The notes beneath the pieces were generated by a model that saw only the letters and a program-made list of their open reading frames with translations, was not told where the DNA came from and searched no databases. From Chlorops oryzae (Eukaryota; Arthropoda; Insecta; Diptera; Chloropidae), in NCBI GenBank assembly GCA_020466095.1, contig CM035806.1:166328871-166392870 (forward strand): DNA of 64,000 nt, in the 5' to 3' direction. Both the position numbers and the translations under genes were made by a program. Of this stretch, positions 36,506 through 49,360 are shown in pieces; the stretch's first letter is position 1, and each line of letters opens with the position of its first letter.

Positions 36506-37393
36506 TAGGGTGGAGCGATTTTCTAATCCTCTATTCCCATATAAGAACATTAATCTATGGCCAATACTTAATAACACAATGCTACAAAAGAAAATTTTTT
36601 TCATACCCTTTTTTTCTATTGGTTAGTTTAGGGCTCCCTCATTCCAAAAAGGTCAATGGTTTGATGGATTTAAGTAGCGTTTCCGAGATATTTCCCAAAA
36701 TGTGAAAAAAGTCAATTTTCTCTACTTTCCCCCTATAATTCGGGCCATAACTCAATTACCGTACTAAATACCTGGCTACCTACGTATACGTAATGTAAAA
36801 TCGTGTGATTATACGTTAAGTATACGCACTGAGAACCTACCTTTACGTAACGTACAATCATACGATTATACGTTACGTATACGCACTGAGAACCTATCTA
36901 CGTATACGTAACGTACACTCATACGATTGTACATTACGTATACGCACTGAAAACCTACTTACCTACCTAAATGGCCCTTCTGACCTCATAGGAGCCACAA
37001 TTATAGTCGTAGGGTGGCGTATGGGCACATAAAATTTGCGTACGGTCTCCATCTTTCCGAATTAGATCTATCTGCTTGTCTATTTTATACGGTAATTGAG
37101 TTATGGCCCGAAATATAGGGCAAAGTAGAGAAAATTGACTTTTTTCACATTTTGGGCCATATCCCTGAAACGCTACTTAAGCCCAGCAAACCATTGACCT
37201 TTTTGGAATGAGGGGTCCCTAAACTAACATACAAAAAAAAAAACCAATAGAAAAAAAAATGGTCGAAACGCATTGTAGCATTGTGTAATGATGCCAAAGA
37301 AACCATAGGTCAAATGTGAATTTTAATCCTGCCATTTTGTAAAGATTTTCCATGCTATATTCGACTTATTTTTATCGTTAACTGCTCCACCTA
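36506..37393. mobile_element. Foldback element, 888 bp, with central tandem repeats
   Basis: Ends TAGGGTGGAGC and GCTCCACCTA; the arms pair over about 250 bp (CCATTGACCTTTTTGGAATG at the right matches the left arm). The centre holds about three copies of a 61-bp unit. Confidence 0.9.
36776..36965 (+). repeat. Tandem repeat, about 61-bp unit x3
   Basis: Three imperfect copies containing ACGATTATACGTTACGTATA-like sequence and CGCACTGAGAACCTA. Each copy is itself rich in TACGTA-type palindromes. Confidence 0.9.
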
Positions 37394-39281
37394 ACAGAAA
37401 AAAATTCCTATTCTCCTAAGGAAAATGAAAGATAGTTTCTTCGTCGACTTGAATAATAAAATCTCACTATGATATATTTATCGAAAAAAAATTTAAGATG
37501 CAAGAGAAAATTTCTTTTCATCATTTCAGTGCTTGAATTTCTTTCTTTCAATTAAAATTTCAATTAAAAATTTATACTATTAATTCCTTTAATTCAGCAC
37601 TTTGTTGATGAATGAGTAGAAAACTGCTCAAACGAGAATGCAGCCATATTTTAAAAGCATTATTCAATTTTCGAATGTATGTATACACGTATGTATGAAG
37701 CACATACGTTCATATACCCTGCAGCAAGTGGAACTAGTGATTAACTAGTTCTTAACTACTGCAAAAACCGCCAGTACTAGTTCTTTTCTATACCCCTGGC
37801 CTCATATAAAGTTCTGAAGAAAATCAGCATAAAATATATATAGGTATATAGAAAAGCACTAGTGCGTTTTGCACCAGAATAGTACTAGTTCGTTGGACGG
37901 CAATTGGATACATTTGCACCAGTTAAATACTATTTCGAATTTTTTCGTTTTGTCCTATGGGATATTTCTACCTTTTTATTCACTCTCATGGTATAAATGG
38001 TATAAATATGGTGGAAGTTTAAGCAAAAGTTGCACTCGTTTCTGATAGATGTAGTTCTTTTAAGGAAATTTATCTACTGCTGGCAACAGGGACATTTATA
38101 TATACACATATCTACATACATATGGACTGCATGGTTTACACAACTGAAGATTTACAAAAGACGAAGGTTGAAGTTGAAGGGCGCTTGTCGTTTTCGTACA
38201 TCAAATATTCACATTCATCTATACCGCAACAACAAGTTATGTATGTTTCCCGTTCCACTAGGAAACCCATCAACCCATTACCGAGCAATTGAGTTTCACC
38301 CTCAATTCCATTTCTGCAATTGCATCTCAACTTTTTAATGAATTTAAACAATTTGGTTTTTTTTTTTTGGGGGGGATTTTGAAGTTACTTCTTATTGATT
38401 TTAGTCATACATATTTGCATATATTCATGTGTGTGTGACGAATCTGCAAACTGAATGCGATGAATGTGTTATGTTCATTTTATTACAAACATTGTAGTTT
38501 TTCAATATAATGTTTTATTGCTTAAACATAGTTAAGTACAATCTGCAAACATTTACAGATACTGTAAAAATATCCTGTTGTCCTCGTTATAGTTTTTTTT
38601 TTATTTTTGAAATTTTTTTTAAACATTTTTTTTGAAATTTTTTTAAAATTTTTTTTATTTTTAAAATTTTTCTTTTCTTTTTAATTTATTTCTTACTCTA
38701 TCGTTATTTGTTAGAAGGTTTACATTTCATCAGATATGCACATAATTAAGGATATATATATGTATGTATTTAAGCAAACATAAGTATATGCATGCATATG
38801 TGTGTATATGTTTAGCATGGATATAATTCAATAAATGGCTTCAGCTACATTTCTAGAAATAACAATATATCCCGCTGTAAGTCAACAAGTGTGAATTTAA
38901 AAACAAAATTAATTAAAAAATTATTTTGAAAAGCAGAAACCTAAACAAAATATTTAAGACTAGTGTAGGAAGTTAAGAGTTATGTATATATAAATACATT
39001 TATATATATAAATATATATATGTATATATATCTATGCCATATTTATATTATATAAACAGTTAAAAGAGAGTTACGCTCAGCGTACAGCTATATAAGAATT
39101 TTTTAATTTAATTTTAATGTTATGTGATTATAAATAAAATTTTAAAAACGGAATTTCTCGAGAGTGTACTTTTTTTAGTTTAAGTCGTCGTAGCTTTTAA
39201 TTGGGGGGGGTTTTTCAAAGTGAAAGCACCGTAACTCGATTGTGCTTGTTATGTGCGAAACTCGTGGAAACGAAAAATATA
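37394..39281. other. Intergenic, no gene seen
   Basis: T-rich low complexity near 38350 and 38590-38670 and TATATA runs near 38990-39030; AATAAA at 39131. No coding evidence. Confidence 0.5.
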
Positions 39282-39510
39282 CAGCCCGAATCTGAATGTT
39301 CCCGGGGAACGAATTCCCGGGGAATTTACTTTTCTCGAGACTAAAATTTTCCTTTTTTAAATAGATAGGGTAAGGAAAATTACGGGTATGGGTCAAATAC
39401 CCTTTCCCCATCAAATTTTTTCGCCAAATATTTAAGAAAGAAGAAGTTTACCCTCGAGAAAAGTCTATTTCCCGGGAATTCGTTCCCCGGGAATATTCAG
39501 AATCGGGCTG
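39282..39510. mobile_element. Hairpin element, 229 bp
   Basis: Left arm CAGCCCGAATCTGAATGTTC and a right arm that is its near complement, continuing through GAACGAATTCCCGGG and CTTTTCTCGAG. Arms are about 60 bp. No exact 8-bp duplication. Confidence 0.82.
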
Positions 39511-39543
39511 ATAATAATTATAACGATAACAATAATAATTATA

Positions 39544-39710
39544 ATGATGATGATGATGATGATGGTGATTATGATAATAATAACAATTATAATAAAAATA
39601 ATTATAATAATAATAATAATTATAAAAATAATGATAAAAATAATTATAATAATAATTATAATGATAAAAATAATTACAATAATAATTATAATGATAAAAA
39701 TGTTACAAAT
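39544..39710. repeat. ATG/AAT trinucleotide-type microsatellite
   Basis: Seven ATG units followed by a mixed AATAATTATAA array. Confidence 0.9.
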
Positions 39711-39952
39711 TTCAAAGTATCCGAGACCGTTATGAATACCCCCCCATTTTTATTTTATTTCATTTCAAAAAGTTCAACTTAAATATTTAAAGGAAATCCA
39801 GTGTAAGTGGAAGATTAATTTTCTTTTTTTTTTGGTTTATTTAATATTTTTTCATTTATTTTATTTTATGTTTTTGTTGGAAAATCCCTCGAGCAGATTT
39901 TTTTTCTGCATTGTATACAGTCAAAATCGACTATAACAGACCCGGTTATAAC

Positions 39953-40163
39953 CAGGGCTCGGATTTTGTTGACTTTTATAAATTTGAAGCATACTTAAAG
40001 GAGCAAAAATTTTTCTAACATTTTACGAATAAGTTTAGCGAAGTTAAAATTCAAACTGCTTGTCTTACTTCAAAAAAATTTATATTGAAGTTGAAGAAAA
40101 TCGACTTGAGTCGTAACATTGTGTGAGTTAAATAAAAATTTTACTCCTTAAAGTATGCTTTAA
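39953..40163. mobile_element. hAT-like MITE, copy E, right end replaced by T-run
   Basis: Copy-B-like interior. The right arm stops at AAGTATGCTTTAA and runs into about 25 T's. Confidence 0.88.
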
Positions 40164-40196
<33 letters not shown>

Positions 40197-40265
40197 TTCT
40201 CGTTCATTACTGCCAATAACAGAATGTCTGCTTTAGATGTTATATCCATCGTATATAGTAGAAGG

Positions 40266-40665
40266 CAGTGGCGTGTCCAGAGAAAGAGTGCTTTGATAGT
40301 GCTTATATTTTCCACAGTGGTATATTGAACAATTATAAGATATTAACCCAAAAATTTGGGGGGGGGGGGGGCAGAGGAAGATTAGAGAGTTGTGGAGCAA
40401 AAACCGAAAAATTCATGACTTCAGATTTCGATGAAAATTTCCAAAAAGGACCAGTTTTTTGAAAAAATTTTGTGCTAAAATTCTTGGAATTTTTCACTTA
40501 TTCTATATATAAATTTTCATCCAATTTTTGGTTTTTGGTCTATAACTCTCTAAACTACCTCTAGCCCCCCTAAATTTTTTTGGGTTAATATCTTATAATT
40601 GTTCAATATACCACTGTGGAAAATATAAGCACTATCAAAGCACTCTTTCTCTGGACACGCCACTG
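40266..40665. mobile_element. hAT-like MITE, 400 bp, near-perfect 92-bp arms
   Basis: Ends CAGTGGCGTGTCCAGAG and the complement; the arms look identical for about 92 bases, through GATATTAACCCAAAAA. Flanks GTAGAAGG and GCAGAAAG agree at 6 of 8 bases, consistent with an aged 8-bp duplication. Confidence 0.88.
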
Positions 40666-41454
40666 GCAGAAAGTCTACTATATGCGTATATTTCTATAAC
40701 AGAAATTGTATAAAACAGACAGATTTTCCGGTCCCTTGAAGTCTGTTATAAACCGTTTTGACTGTTATTATTATTACTTTTTTTTTTTTTGTTTTAAGTA
40801 CGCAACGAAGAACGCGAAATTATAAGCAATAATTTACATTTTCCGAAACGTGCAGTTGAAGTCGCTTTTTGCTCGAGTGCATTCTCCAAACAATTGAGAA
40901 TGAATTCATTAAAATGATATAATTAAACAGCTAATGTGTTTATGCTCTTGTCAATGCTATGCAAGCTGATTGGATAAAATAATAGGATAAAAACATAAAG
41001 ATAGGAAAATAAGAAACATTCCGTGTAAATATTTGTGTGTATCTATTTTTAAATAAATTTTTTTATTTTTATTTTCTTTTAATTTTCCCAAATTTATGAT
41101 CTTCAAAAATTAAGATTGTTAAATTTTTATTTATTTTTTTTTTTTTTTTCATTTTGCAACATATTATAAAAGATTCCAGTTAAAAAAAAAAGTTAATTTT
41201 TAATTTCATGTATATGTATACATACTATAGGTATACCAATTATGTTCATGATATACATATATATTTTTTTCAAACATTTAAAGGCGTTTTCTTTCCTCCG
41301 AGGAAATACTTGATACAAAATTGTTTCTTTATTGTATTCTCAATTTGCTTTGATATACACATACGTATGTTTATAATTATATTAATGTGTTATATGTTTC
41401 AAAGTAAACATAAATTGCTTTTGTCATTTGAATATATAGGTATATATATTAATT

Positions 41455-41497
<43 letters not shown>

Positions 41498-42996
41498 ATT
41501 CCTTTATGTGTATTTTTAAGCATACATAGGTGTATGCATTCATTAGCGTTACGGCTCGATTTTCTAGCACGATTTTAAAATTAAGTCCCTAATTTATTTA
41601 TGTACAATCCTTGATGAAGGCTGCCCTCATGCCTTCACTTACTTTATCCATGACTTCGGAAGTATGGCTTGCATTCTCTATGCGAGTATTTTTGTGTTGA
41701 AAAATTGAGCTATGCTGCCGCCTACTAGGTACACTCTTGGGTTTTTTTTTTTATATTTCATAATTCTCAATTTTTTCTTTTTGTCGGTTTTTTGCCTTCC
41801 CACCTTTTCATTTTATTTTTAATATTTTTCATCTGAATTTTCATTATTATTATTATTTTTATTTTTATTTTTTTTTTTGTCTGCGTAAGGTTGCAGAAAT
41901 ATTATTTTTGGAATGGAATTTATTACTTTCTTCGCTTTGCCATTGTTATTTTTATGTTCATAGGTAGCATTGCTAGCTGGCGCATTGTATGTTTGTTATC
42001 TATAAATGTGTATTTGCATGTTATTTTGGGGGGGACGGGGAGGGGGGCCGGATTGGGTTTATATGCTCAGTGTATCTCTCATCAATTTATGCGACTTCGG
42101 TTTCAGTTTCGGAGTTCCTTTGCTCTTGCCATGGCTTGAAAATGGAAAATTCCTTTTCAAAGACGTTCCTGGACTCTCTTAAATAATCGAAACATATTCT
42201 CTTAAATGCAGAATTGAGAAGACGCGCTTGAATATTTTTTTTTTTTTTTTTTTTTGGATATTGTGAAAAATGAATAAGATTTCGCCATATGCTGTGGAAA
42301 ATGCAAATCGATTTTGAATTTTAAATTTTTCTTAATTTTAATAATAATAGGCGCAAGCATTTATTTCTCCCTCTCGTAACTACCTAGAATCTATTTTATA
42401 TTTTTATCCTTTATGCCTTTATGTTTTTATGTTCTTCTTCGCCTCTGTGTGCGATTGTAACAATCGATTTAACTTCAAGTGCGAAATGCGAATTTTTTTT
42501 GGGTGATTTTTCAATTATTCCAACTAGAATCTCATATGTACATTAGGCAAAATTTTCTTCGAATTTCATCTAGTTTACGTTCGAAGAAAAAAAAAAATCG
42601 ACTCACCCAAATGAACATACATATCGATTCATAGATGTCGCCTGTGCACACCGTTATTACAGCCTTCGAACCGATGAGGCGTACACTGTTGTAATTGAAA
42701 TAGTTATTATAGGCTGACTGACATGACTATCGTCGTTGATGCTAAATTGAATAATACGCGACATATGCTCTTCTCCATACAATACATGTGCTAAGCACAA
42801 TAGAAAATTAAATCAGCGTCACCATCAGCATTCATTACCCATCGATATGACTCTACTCCCCTTCGGCTAACTGCATTAAAATAATACACAGCACGGAGAA
42901 GCGGTTCGAGAGGAGTTCGGAGTTCGGCTTAGACTTAGGTTCGACGGGGAAATGGACGCGCACACGCAACTAGCACGATTGATATGATTGAAATGA
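40666..42996. other. Region downstream of Mrtf, probable 3' UTR in part
   Basis: Lies 3' of the Mrtf stop on the minus strand. T-rich runs (41880, 42240), a GT microsatellite at 41457-41495 and a G-rich patch near 42030. Minus-strand AATAAA candidates are at 42360-42365 and near 41925, but the true poly(A) site cannot be chosen by eye. Confidence 0.5.
41457..41495 (+). repeat. (GT)n microsatellite
   Basis: About 19 uninterrupted TG units. Confidence 0.97.
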
Positions 42997-45900
42997 TTAA
43001 ACAGCGAAATCCCCTTCGCCCCATGACATCTTGTAATCGTCGATGTTAAATAGATCGAATATGTCACCGCTCGAATTGAATGCATCGACACTGGAACTGT
43101 CCATCATCATGGTTGTGGGCTGCGCTCCATTGATGTCATGCGTTGGCTGCGTATTGCTTCCGATGCCGTTAGCATTATTGACATTACCATTAACGCCGTT
43201 CACTGCCTGCATGCTGCATGATGTCGTGGTTGGCATTGCGTGATTGTTGTGTGACGACGCGCAACTGCTGTTCGATCCGCTGAATGGGTGCGGTGGTGTG
43301 TTGATATTCGAGTCGGGCGATAATGCCTCGAAACCGAAGCCGACCAATGTATTCTCGAAATCATCGCACACATCCATGGGCGTGGCGATGAATTGTTGTA
43401 GGTTGTTGTTGTTGTTGTTGCTGCTGCTGTTATTGCTGCAGCTGCTCTCATTCCGATGCGGATGAATGTTCATGTTGCAATTGTTATTGCCATTACCGTT
43501 GGTATGTTGATTTTGATGTTGATGTTGATGTTGCATATGGTGACTTTGTTGCAATCGTTCGCCAAAGTTTGAATGGTTATTATTATTGTTATTTTATTGC
43601 TGTTGCTGTTGCTGTTACTGTTGCTATTGTTGCTAATCGTTAGGGAGCCAGCTCTCGTTGTCGATGCCGGGCTCGAGGCAGTTGAGCTTGGTGTTAGCTG
43701 CTGTGGATGTTGCATATGCTGTTGCAAGAAATCACTTATCGATGGTTGCATACATCCGGACTGTCGCATATTGCTTCCCATGTTCGAATCTAGATCGCTT
43801 TGCGAATGATGTGATTGGTGGTGGTGTGCTGCTGCTGCAATTGTATTGCCATTAGCGATATTGTGATTGAGACCAATGTTGCAACGATTTGTTGCCGTGT
43901 GGCTGCTGCTATCGATTGAATTCGAGCCGAAATTGCTGCCGCCATCATCACCAATATCCATTTCCAATTGCTGTGACATTAGCTCCAGCAATTCAAATTC
44001 ATCGAAATGATTCATCTTTGGATTCGGACTGAGCAGCTTCTCGTTGTTGCCGAGAGTACCGGTGGACAGTACTGGTGGCTTGCTTAGCATATCGTGATGC
44101 ATATGCGTAGGCGATTGATGCTGTTGTGCACCGTGCACCGATGTGCTGCACGACGGCGACGGCGACGGCGTGGAATGATGCTGCTCGAGGAACATATCGA
44201 GCGTTTTGGCAACATTTTCGGCATCGATATGACAATCGGGTTGCATGGGCGACGACATCTCCATGTTCTCGATAAAATTGGTCGTCGGCGAGGAGCTCTT
44301 ACGTCCATCGTTCATTGAAAGCATTCTCGGTGCACTATTCGCGCGGCAAGCCTTACTGTATGTATCATAGTTATGGCTGATGCTGATATTGTTGCAAACG
44401 ACTTGATTGTTGTTATTGTTGTTATTGCAACTGCCTTGCAAAGTTGTTGTATCCATGGGAAGCACGAGTGTCTGGACAGTATCCGATAGACACGCACTGG
44501 ATTGCTGCTGTTGCTGCTGCTGCTGCTGCTCTACTTCCTGTTTCGGAATAATCGTACCCGAAGCCGCGTTATTTTTATTGACATTGAGAACATCGGAAGC
44601 GAAAATAAAATTTCCGCTCATACCGGTCATTAGAGCATTGCTGCCGCCTGGCGTGAGCGGTGTCCCTGGTGTTATCGGATCTAATGCACTCTTCGGCAGC
44701 TCGCCCTGTTTGATGAGTATGTCCAAGACATCGGTGAGTTTCTCCGATTTTACGCTGGATGACTTTCGCTTGCTTTGCTCCGGTGCCGGAGCCGGCGCGC
44801 CGGAAGCACCGTAGGCGGCGTCGATCTCGGTTCGACCTTAATGTTTATCGGCATCAAGTTTCCGGCATTGACACCGGAATTGGCGTTGGCTTGATTGAGT
44901 CTAGCCTTTGCTGCCAGCTGCTTGGTGGCTTCCTCGTACTGTGGCGGTGGTAATGGCGGTTGCTGTGCCAATGGCAAAGAAAGATTCTGCGGCTTTATGT
45001 CGAGCTGTATGATTTGCTGTGTGGCCGTTGATTGCGGATGCAGTGTCAGGTGAGGAGCGTGTACGAAATGATGCTGATGTTGCTGCTGCTGTTGTTGTTG
45101 TTGTTGCTGTAGCTGGTGGATCTGGTGCTGCGTAATGACGGGCTTCGTGTCAATGATTTGTTCTTGAATTGTTGCCGCTGTTATCGGGCAAACAATGCTC
45201 GGTAATGAGTTGGCACGCTGATGGCCGTTGAGGAGCTTTCTGGTCGCTGGATTGGCACTTGCCAGACTTATGTTGCCAATTGTATGAGCGGTCATCTGCT
45301 GATCGTTCAGTCCAACAAGAAAGATGGTTTGATTTCCTTCGTTCCACACGAGACCCAGATTGTTATGTGTCTTAGCGCCCAATGGAATTTGATTTGCCAG
45401 TATTGTTGTTGTGCTTGTTGCTGCTGTTTGATGGTTGCCTGCATTGATGCTGGCGCTGCTGTTAATGTTGTTGTTGCTGTTGCTGTTGTTGTTGATGATG
45501 ATGCTGTTGATGGCATCATTCGAGATGCAGTTCTTCGTTCGGCCTGCTGGCGCCGACTTGTCATTGAGCTTGGCCATTGCCATTGCCGGCGTTGCGGTCA
45601 TTGTTGTTGCTGGAATGAGTATAGTCTGTGTCTTTTGTGCTCTAAGCAAGCGTACTTGCGCCTGCGCTTGTGCAAGTGCTTTGGCCTGCGCTTGAGCTTG
45701 AACTTGAGCTGCCGCTGCAGCTGCTGCTTGCTTTTGTTTTTGTATTTTCGCCTCAAGCTGTTGCTTGACCACCATTTTTTGACTCAATGGTTGCGAACCG
45801 GCAGTTGTGGTTGTACCCTTCTGTGAGGCCGTCACCGACATGCATGGTGTTTGAGACTGAGGAGCTTGAATCGAGCCGCCGATCTGTGCTGCTGCAACAT

Positions 45901-48210
45901 TTCGGTTCTTGTTCGCGTTCGCGTTCGAATGAGACTGCGTTTGGGCTTTCACGGTCAATTTGGACGTTGGGAGGAGTTGTGCCGACTCTTTGATTTGCGG
46001 CACAACGGCGAGCGTTTGCGGTGCTGCTGCGGTTGTTGTCGTAATCAGGGTTATCTGCTGCGTTGGCATCGTATTGACAACTTGAGCCGTTACCGTTTTT
46101 TGCTGATGTTGCTTCTGTGTTGATGTTGCTTCTGTCGCATCTGCTGCAATTCATGTTGCGACCGTTGCAGCTGGCGTTCCAGTTCATCGATCTTGCGCTG
46201 CTGTTCGCGCACGAGATCGTCATTTGAGAGAATGATCGTTGCCGTTTGCGGCTGCGTCTGTGGCTGTCTGTGCAACTGTCTGCAGTCCGATTGGATGCAG
46301 AGAGTCGAGCTGCTGACCGATGTCCATTTGTTCGTGGTCAAAGTTAAGGCGATCGGGTGACATCGCCTCCGAGTGCGGTGAATGCGCGATTGTAGTCGTT
46401 GGCGCATCGATGACATTTGATGTTGTCGTATCCATTGCTTCGGCTGTGTTTCCGGACACCATTTCAGAGGAGGACGTGCTCGAGACCGGTGTGTTGGCTA
46501 TTGTCGAGCAATCCATCGCGTCAAGCGGTAGGTACGGCTTCAAACGTTCGATTAGTTGGGGCTTCGGTCCCGAGACCGGCAGGTTGCGACGTTTCAAATG
46601 TTGCTTCAGATCGGAGACTTTCATTTTCTCGAGACGCGCTATGTCTGGCACACTGGAGGAGGTCGAGTCAGCGTAACTGGTCGCCGGGCTTGGCGGTATG
46701 GAAGAACTAACTGATAGTGCGGGAGATGGCAGCGGCGGTGGTCTCGGGGTCGAGGTAATCGAGAATGACGAACTAGCCGGTGACGATGCTACGCTTGAGG
46801 GTACATCGCAATTGGTTTGCGTTCCAATTGCATTCGATGAATTGCCTGCAATTGTTACCGACGACGCTGATGATGCAGCACTGCTAGACGAAACAAGCGA
46901 TGGCGATGGCAATGTCACCAGGCTTGGGGACGATTTTGTTGAATTCTGTTGAGCCACTTGAGCACCGCCGCCGCCGCCGCCACCGGTTAACGTGGTACTT
47001 GTACTGGTAACGCTGGTCGTTGTTGTTGTGGGCGATGGTATTATGGATTGATTCTTGTTTAATGTTTCGAGGAACTTCAGCAAGCAATTCTGCTGCTCCA
47101 ACATGAGTTGATATGATGTTTCCTCCGTTGCTGGGCTTTCGCTGGTGAGTTTCTGTGCCGCACTTGGTGGGCCTTTGTACTCATGGAATTTAATTGTGCG
47201 CGCCTTCGAGACGGGCTTTGTCTTGGACTTTTTGCGATTCTTATCCTTGCCGGGGGCATCGGATTTCGCCAACTGAAGACTCAGACTGGACACTTGTGCA
47301 TTCGATTGCTGCCGTTGCGTTTGCGATTGCGTTGGCGTTGGCGTTTGCGTTAGCGTTAGCGTTAGTGGCGGCGACGCAATCGACGATAGCGGACTCAGTG
47401 TCGATGTATTCGATGCCAGCGAGCCTGGAGATGAGACCATCTGCATGAAATTGCTATTCGCATTCGCGCTTCCAGTCGATGATTGTGTGCCAACGACCGA
47501 TTGGCAAAGCTCTTCGAAGAGATTGGCTGTTTCGGGTTTGATGTGAACGATACCGTTTGCTGGCGGTGGTAATGGTGGCGGCGGTGGCACATACGGCAAA
47601 CTGTCCGGCTTGACGGGGAATTTCGTTTGAACGATGGGAGGAGCTGAAGTGACAATGACTTGGCCACTGCTGGTCGGTATGGTCAGAGCGACCGTAACGA
47701 TTCCAGCATTCGCTGCAGCTTCCTGCAGCATATCAGAGCCCGATGGTGAGGCTTCCATTGCTCCGACAGTATCATCGTTAATTCGTGGCGGCGTCTGGCG
47801 CGTATCACTTTCCGAACTTTGTGAGTCATCTTCGAATGTGACATAGCTACTTGGATGCTGAGGACGCGTAAGTAATCCTTCGCTGGTCGCTTTGAATGAC
47901 ACCAGGCCTTCTTTGACGATTTTCTCGATCGGCTTTTCAGTGTGTAGAATGTTCTTCTTGATCAGCTCCAATGGTCCCGGCCGATGCTGTATCTGCGAAT
48001 TCAATTGATCGGCCAGGCGGGCTTTTTTGAGCATTCGCTGCTTCTCGGCCAAACTCGGATCAATGTGGCATTCATCCTCTTCGAGTATATGGCGACGTTC
48101 CAAATCCTCGCGATTCGGACGTTGTTGGATTTTTGCCTTCAATAAGTCACTGGTCTTGGCTCGTTCCAATTGCTTACATTGCTCATGTATGGCAGGCGAG
48201 GTTTTAAGAG
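42997..48210 (-). CDS. Mrtf: Mrtf, large (probably terminal) coding exon, with four frameshifts
   Basis: This exon encodes most of a myocardin-related transcription factor, the nuclear coactivator of SRF that is held in the cytoplasm by G-actin through RPEL motifs. In protein order: RPEL 2 (around ERAKTSDLLKAKIQQRPNRE, near 48170-48100), RPEL 3 (SQIQHRPGPLELI, near 47990), a proline-rich stretch, the basic region with IKFHEYKGPP (about 47160-47210), a SAP domain (MKVSDLKQHLKRRNLPVSG, 46515-46628), a leucine-zipper coiled coil (VREQQRKIDELERQLQ, 46140-46230), glutamine- and asparagine-rich regions (poly-Q near 45090 and 44515), the conserved segment LTDVLDILIKQGELP (about 44740-44700), and the C-terminal end FDLFNIDDYKMSW before TAA at 42997-42999. 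The 5' edge at 48210 follows a T-rich tract and TAG. The reading frame shifts near 46262, 46117, 44828 and 43593, yet family sequence continues on both sides of each. Three shifts equal one missing base and one equals one extra (or two missing). About 1,740 codons. No start codon lies here; a weak AATAAA is at 42360-42365. Confidence 0.95.
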
Positions 48211-48257
48211 CTACAAAAAAAAAAAAAAAAAAAAAACGAAAATTAAATTTGAATTAA

Positions 48258-48786
48258 GGGGATGGTATTGTTTTAAAAATATGTTGGGTTGATTTTTTTA
48301 TTTTCTGAATGTACAACATTTTAAGAGTATTGGAAAAAAATTTCAAAGAAATCGTGCTAGCGGCTACGAAGAAACAGCGTTTCAAAGCGATTGGCCCACC
48401 TGCATTTGTTCGGGGAAAAGAACCTTTGAATCGGTTTTGTGGTTGGTGAACACGATACAGCAAAATCTACTTGACCGATCGATTTAAAATTTTTAAAAAT
48501 TTTTCTACACATAAATACGCAGGTAACATGATTTTTTTTGTTCCCAGATGATCCGTTAACCCTCTATCGTGTTCACCGCAAAGCAACTTTTTTTCGAGGC
48601 GCCTCCGGAGAATCGCTGCCACCGATATATTTATCGATAATTAAACTTTTTTTTTCAAGTATACTTTAAATGTTAAACTATAAGATGTAAGTATATGAAA
48701 TAAATACACCAACATTATTCATGTCTCCACATGAAAAAAATCATGAAAACATGCCTTTTTTTCGGCTTTAAAACTATACCATCCCC
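48258..48786. mobile_element. piggyBac-like MITE, 529 bp, in Mrtf intron
   Basis: Flanked by TTAA at 48254-48257 and 48787-48790. Ends GGGGATGGTAT.GTTTTAAA and the complement (TTTAAAACTATACCATCCCC). TTAA target duplication is typical of piggyBac. No transposase. It lies about 50 bp upstream of the Mrtf acceptor in transcript order. Confidence 0.9.
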
Positions 48787-48994
48787 TTAAGAAAAATTCG
48801 TGTATCGTGCATATAAATATATATACATATGCTGCCATCTATGTAGAAAGATTGGGGTAAATTGGTGCCCTGGTGAGTAGTTCTCAAGAACTAGTACACG
48901 AGTAGAGATACGGACAGTGGAGACTAATGCGGCGTCTACAGTTCTATTTTGCTAAAAAATCCATTTAATATATTTACTGCGCGGGAGTCGGACG

Positions 48995-49048
48995 CTTCCG
49001 TGGCGTAGTAGGATCGCAATTCGAAGGGTTTGATTCCTGTCGCAGGCG
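48995..49048 (+). repeat. tRNA-like SINE head, anticodon region deleted
   Basis: CCGTGGCGTAGTAGGAT (box A-like) and GGGTTTGATTCC (box B-like) are too close together because the anticodon arm is missing. Confidence 0.65.
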
Positions 49049-49360
49049 AAAAGATTTAGAAGAACGGTAAAAAGTTCGGAAAATGCAAAATATTTGAATG
49101 AAAACAAGTTTTCGCCAATGAAATTCCACTAGCGGAATTAGATTCTATGATTTTTGTTTTTTTTTTTTTTTTTTTTTTAGAAGGAATGCCCAGGGATCCA
49201 TAGGTCGAGACTGCATTTTTTTATTGCGTGTTTTTGAAAATAAGGCCCTTCTTTTAAATATGCCCAAAAGCATGATACAAATTATCATAGAAAAAAATGA
49301 AATTTGTACTCGTACCTACTCAACAATGTTTTTAAAGGGTCTGGCGGACTGCGGCACGGC

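Noticed and set aside
44726..44728. Internal TTG as a start codon in Mrtf
   Set aside because: Family sequence (SSVKSEKLTDVL) continues upstream in the same frame, so this is an internal Leu codon.
45221..45826. 201-codon plus-strand ORF opposite Mrtf
   Set aside because: It is the antisense shadow of glutamine/alanine-rich Mrtf coding sequence (Cys/Leu-rich).
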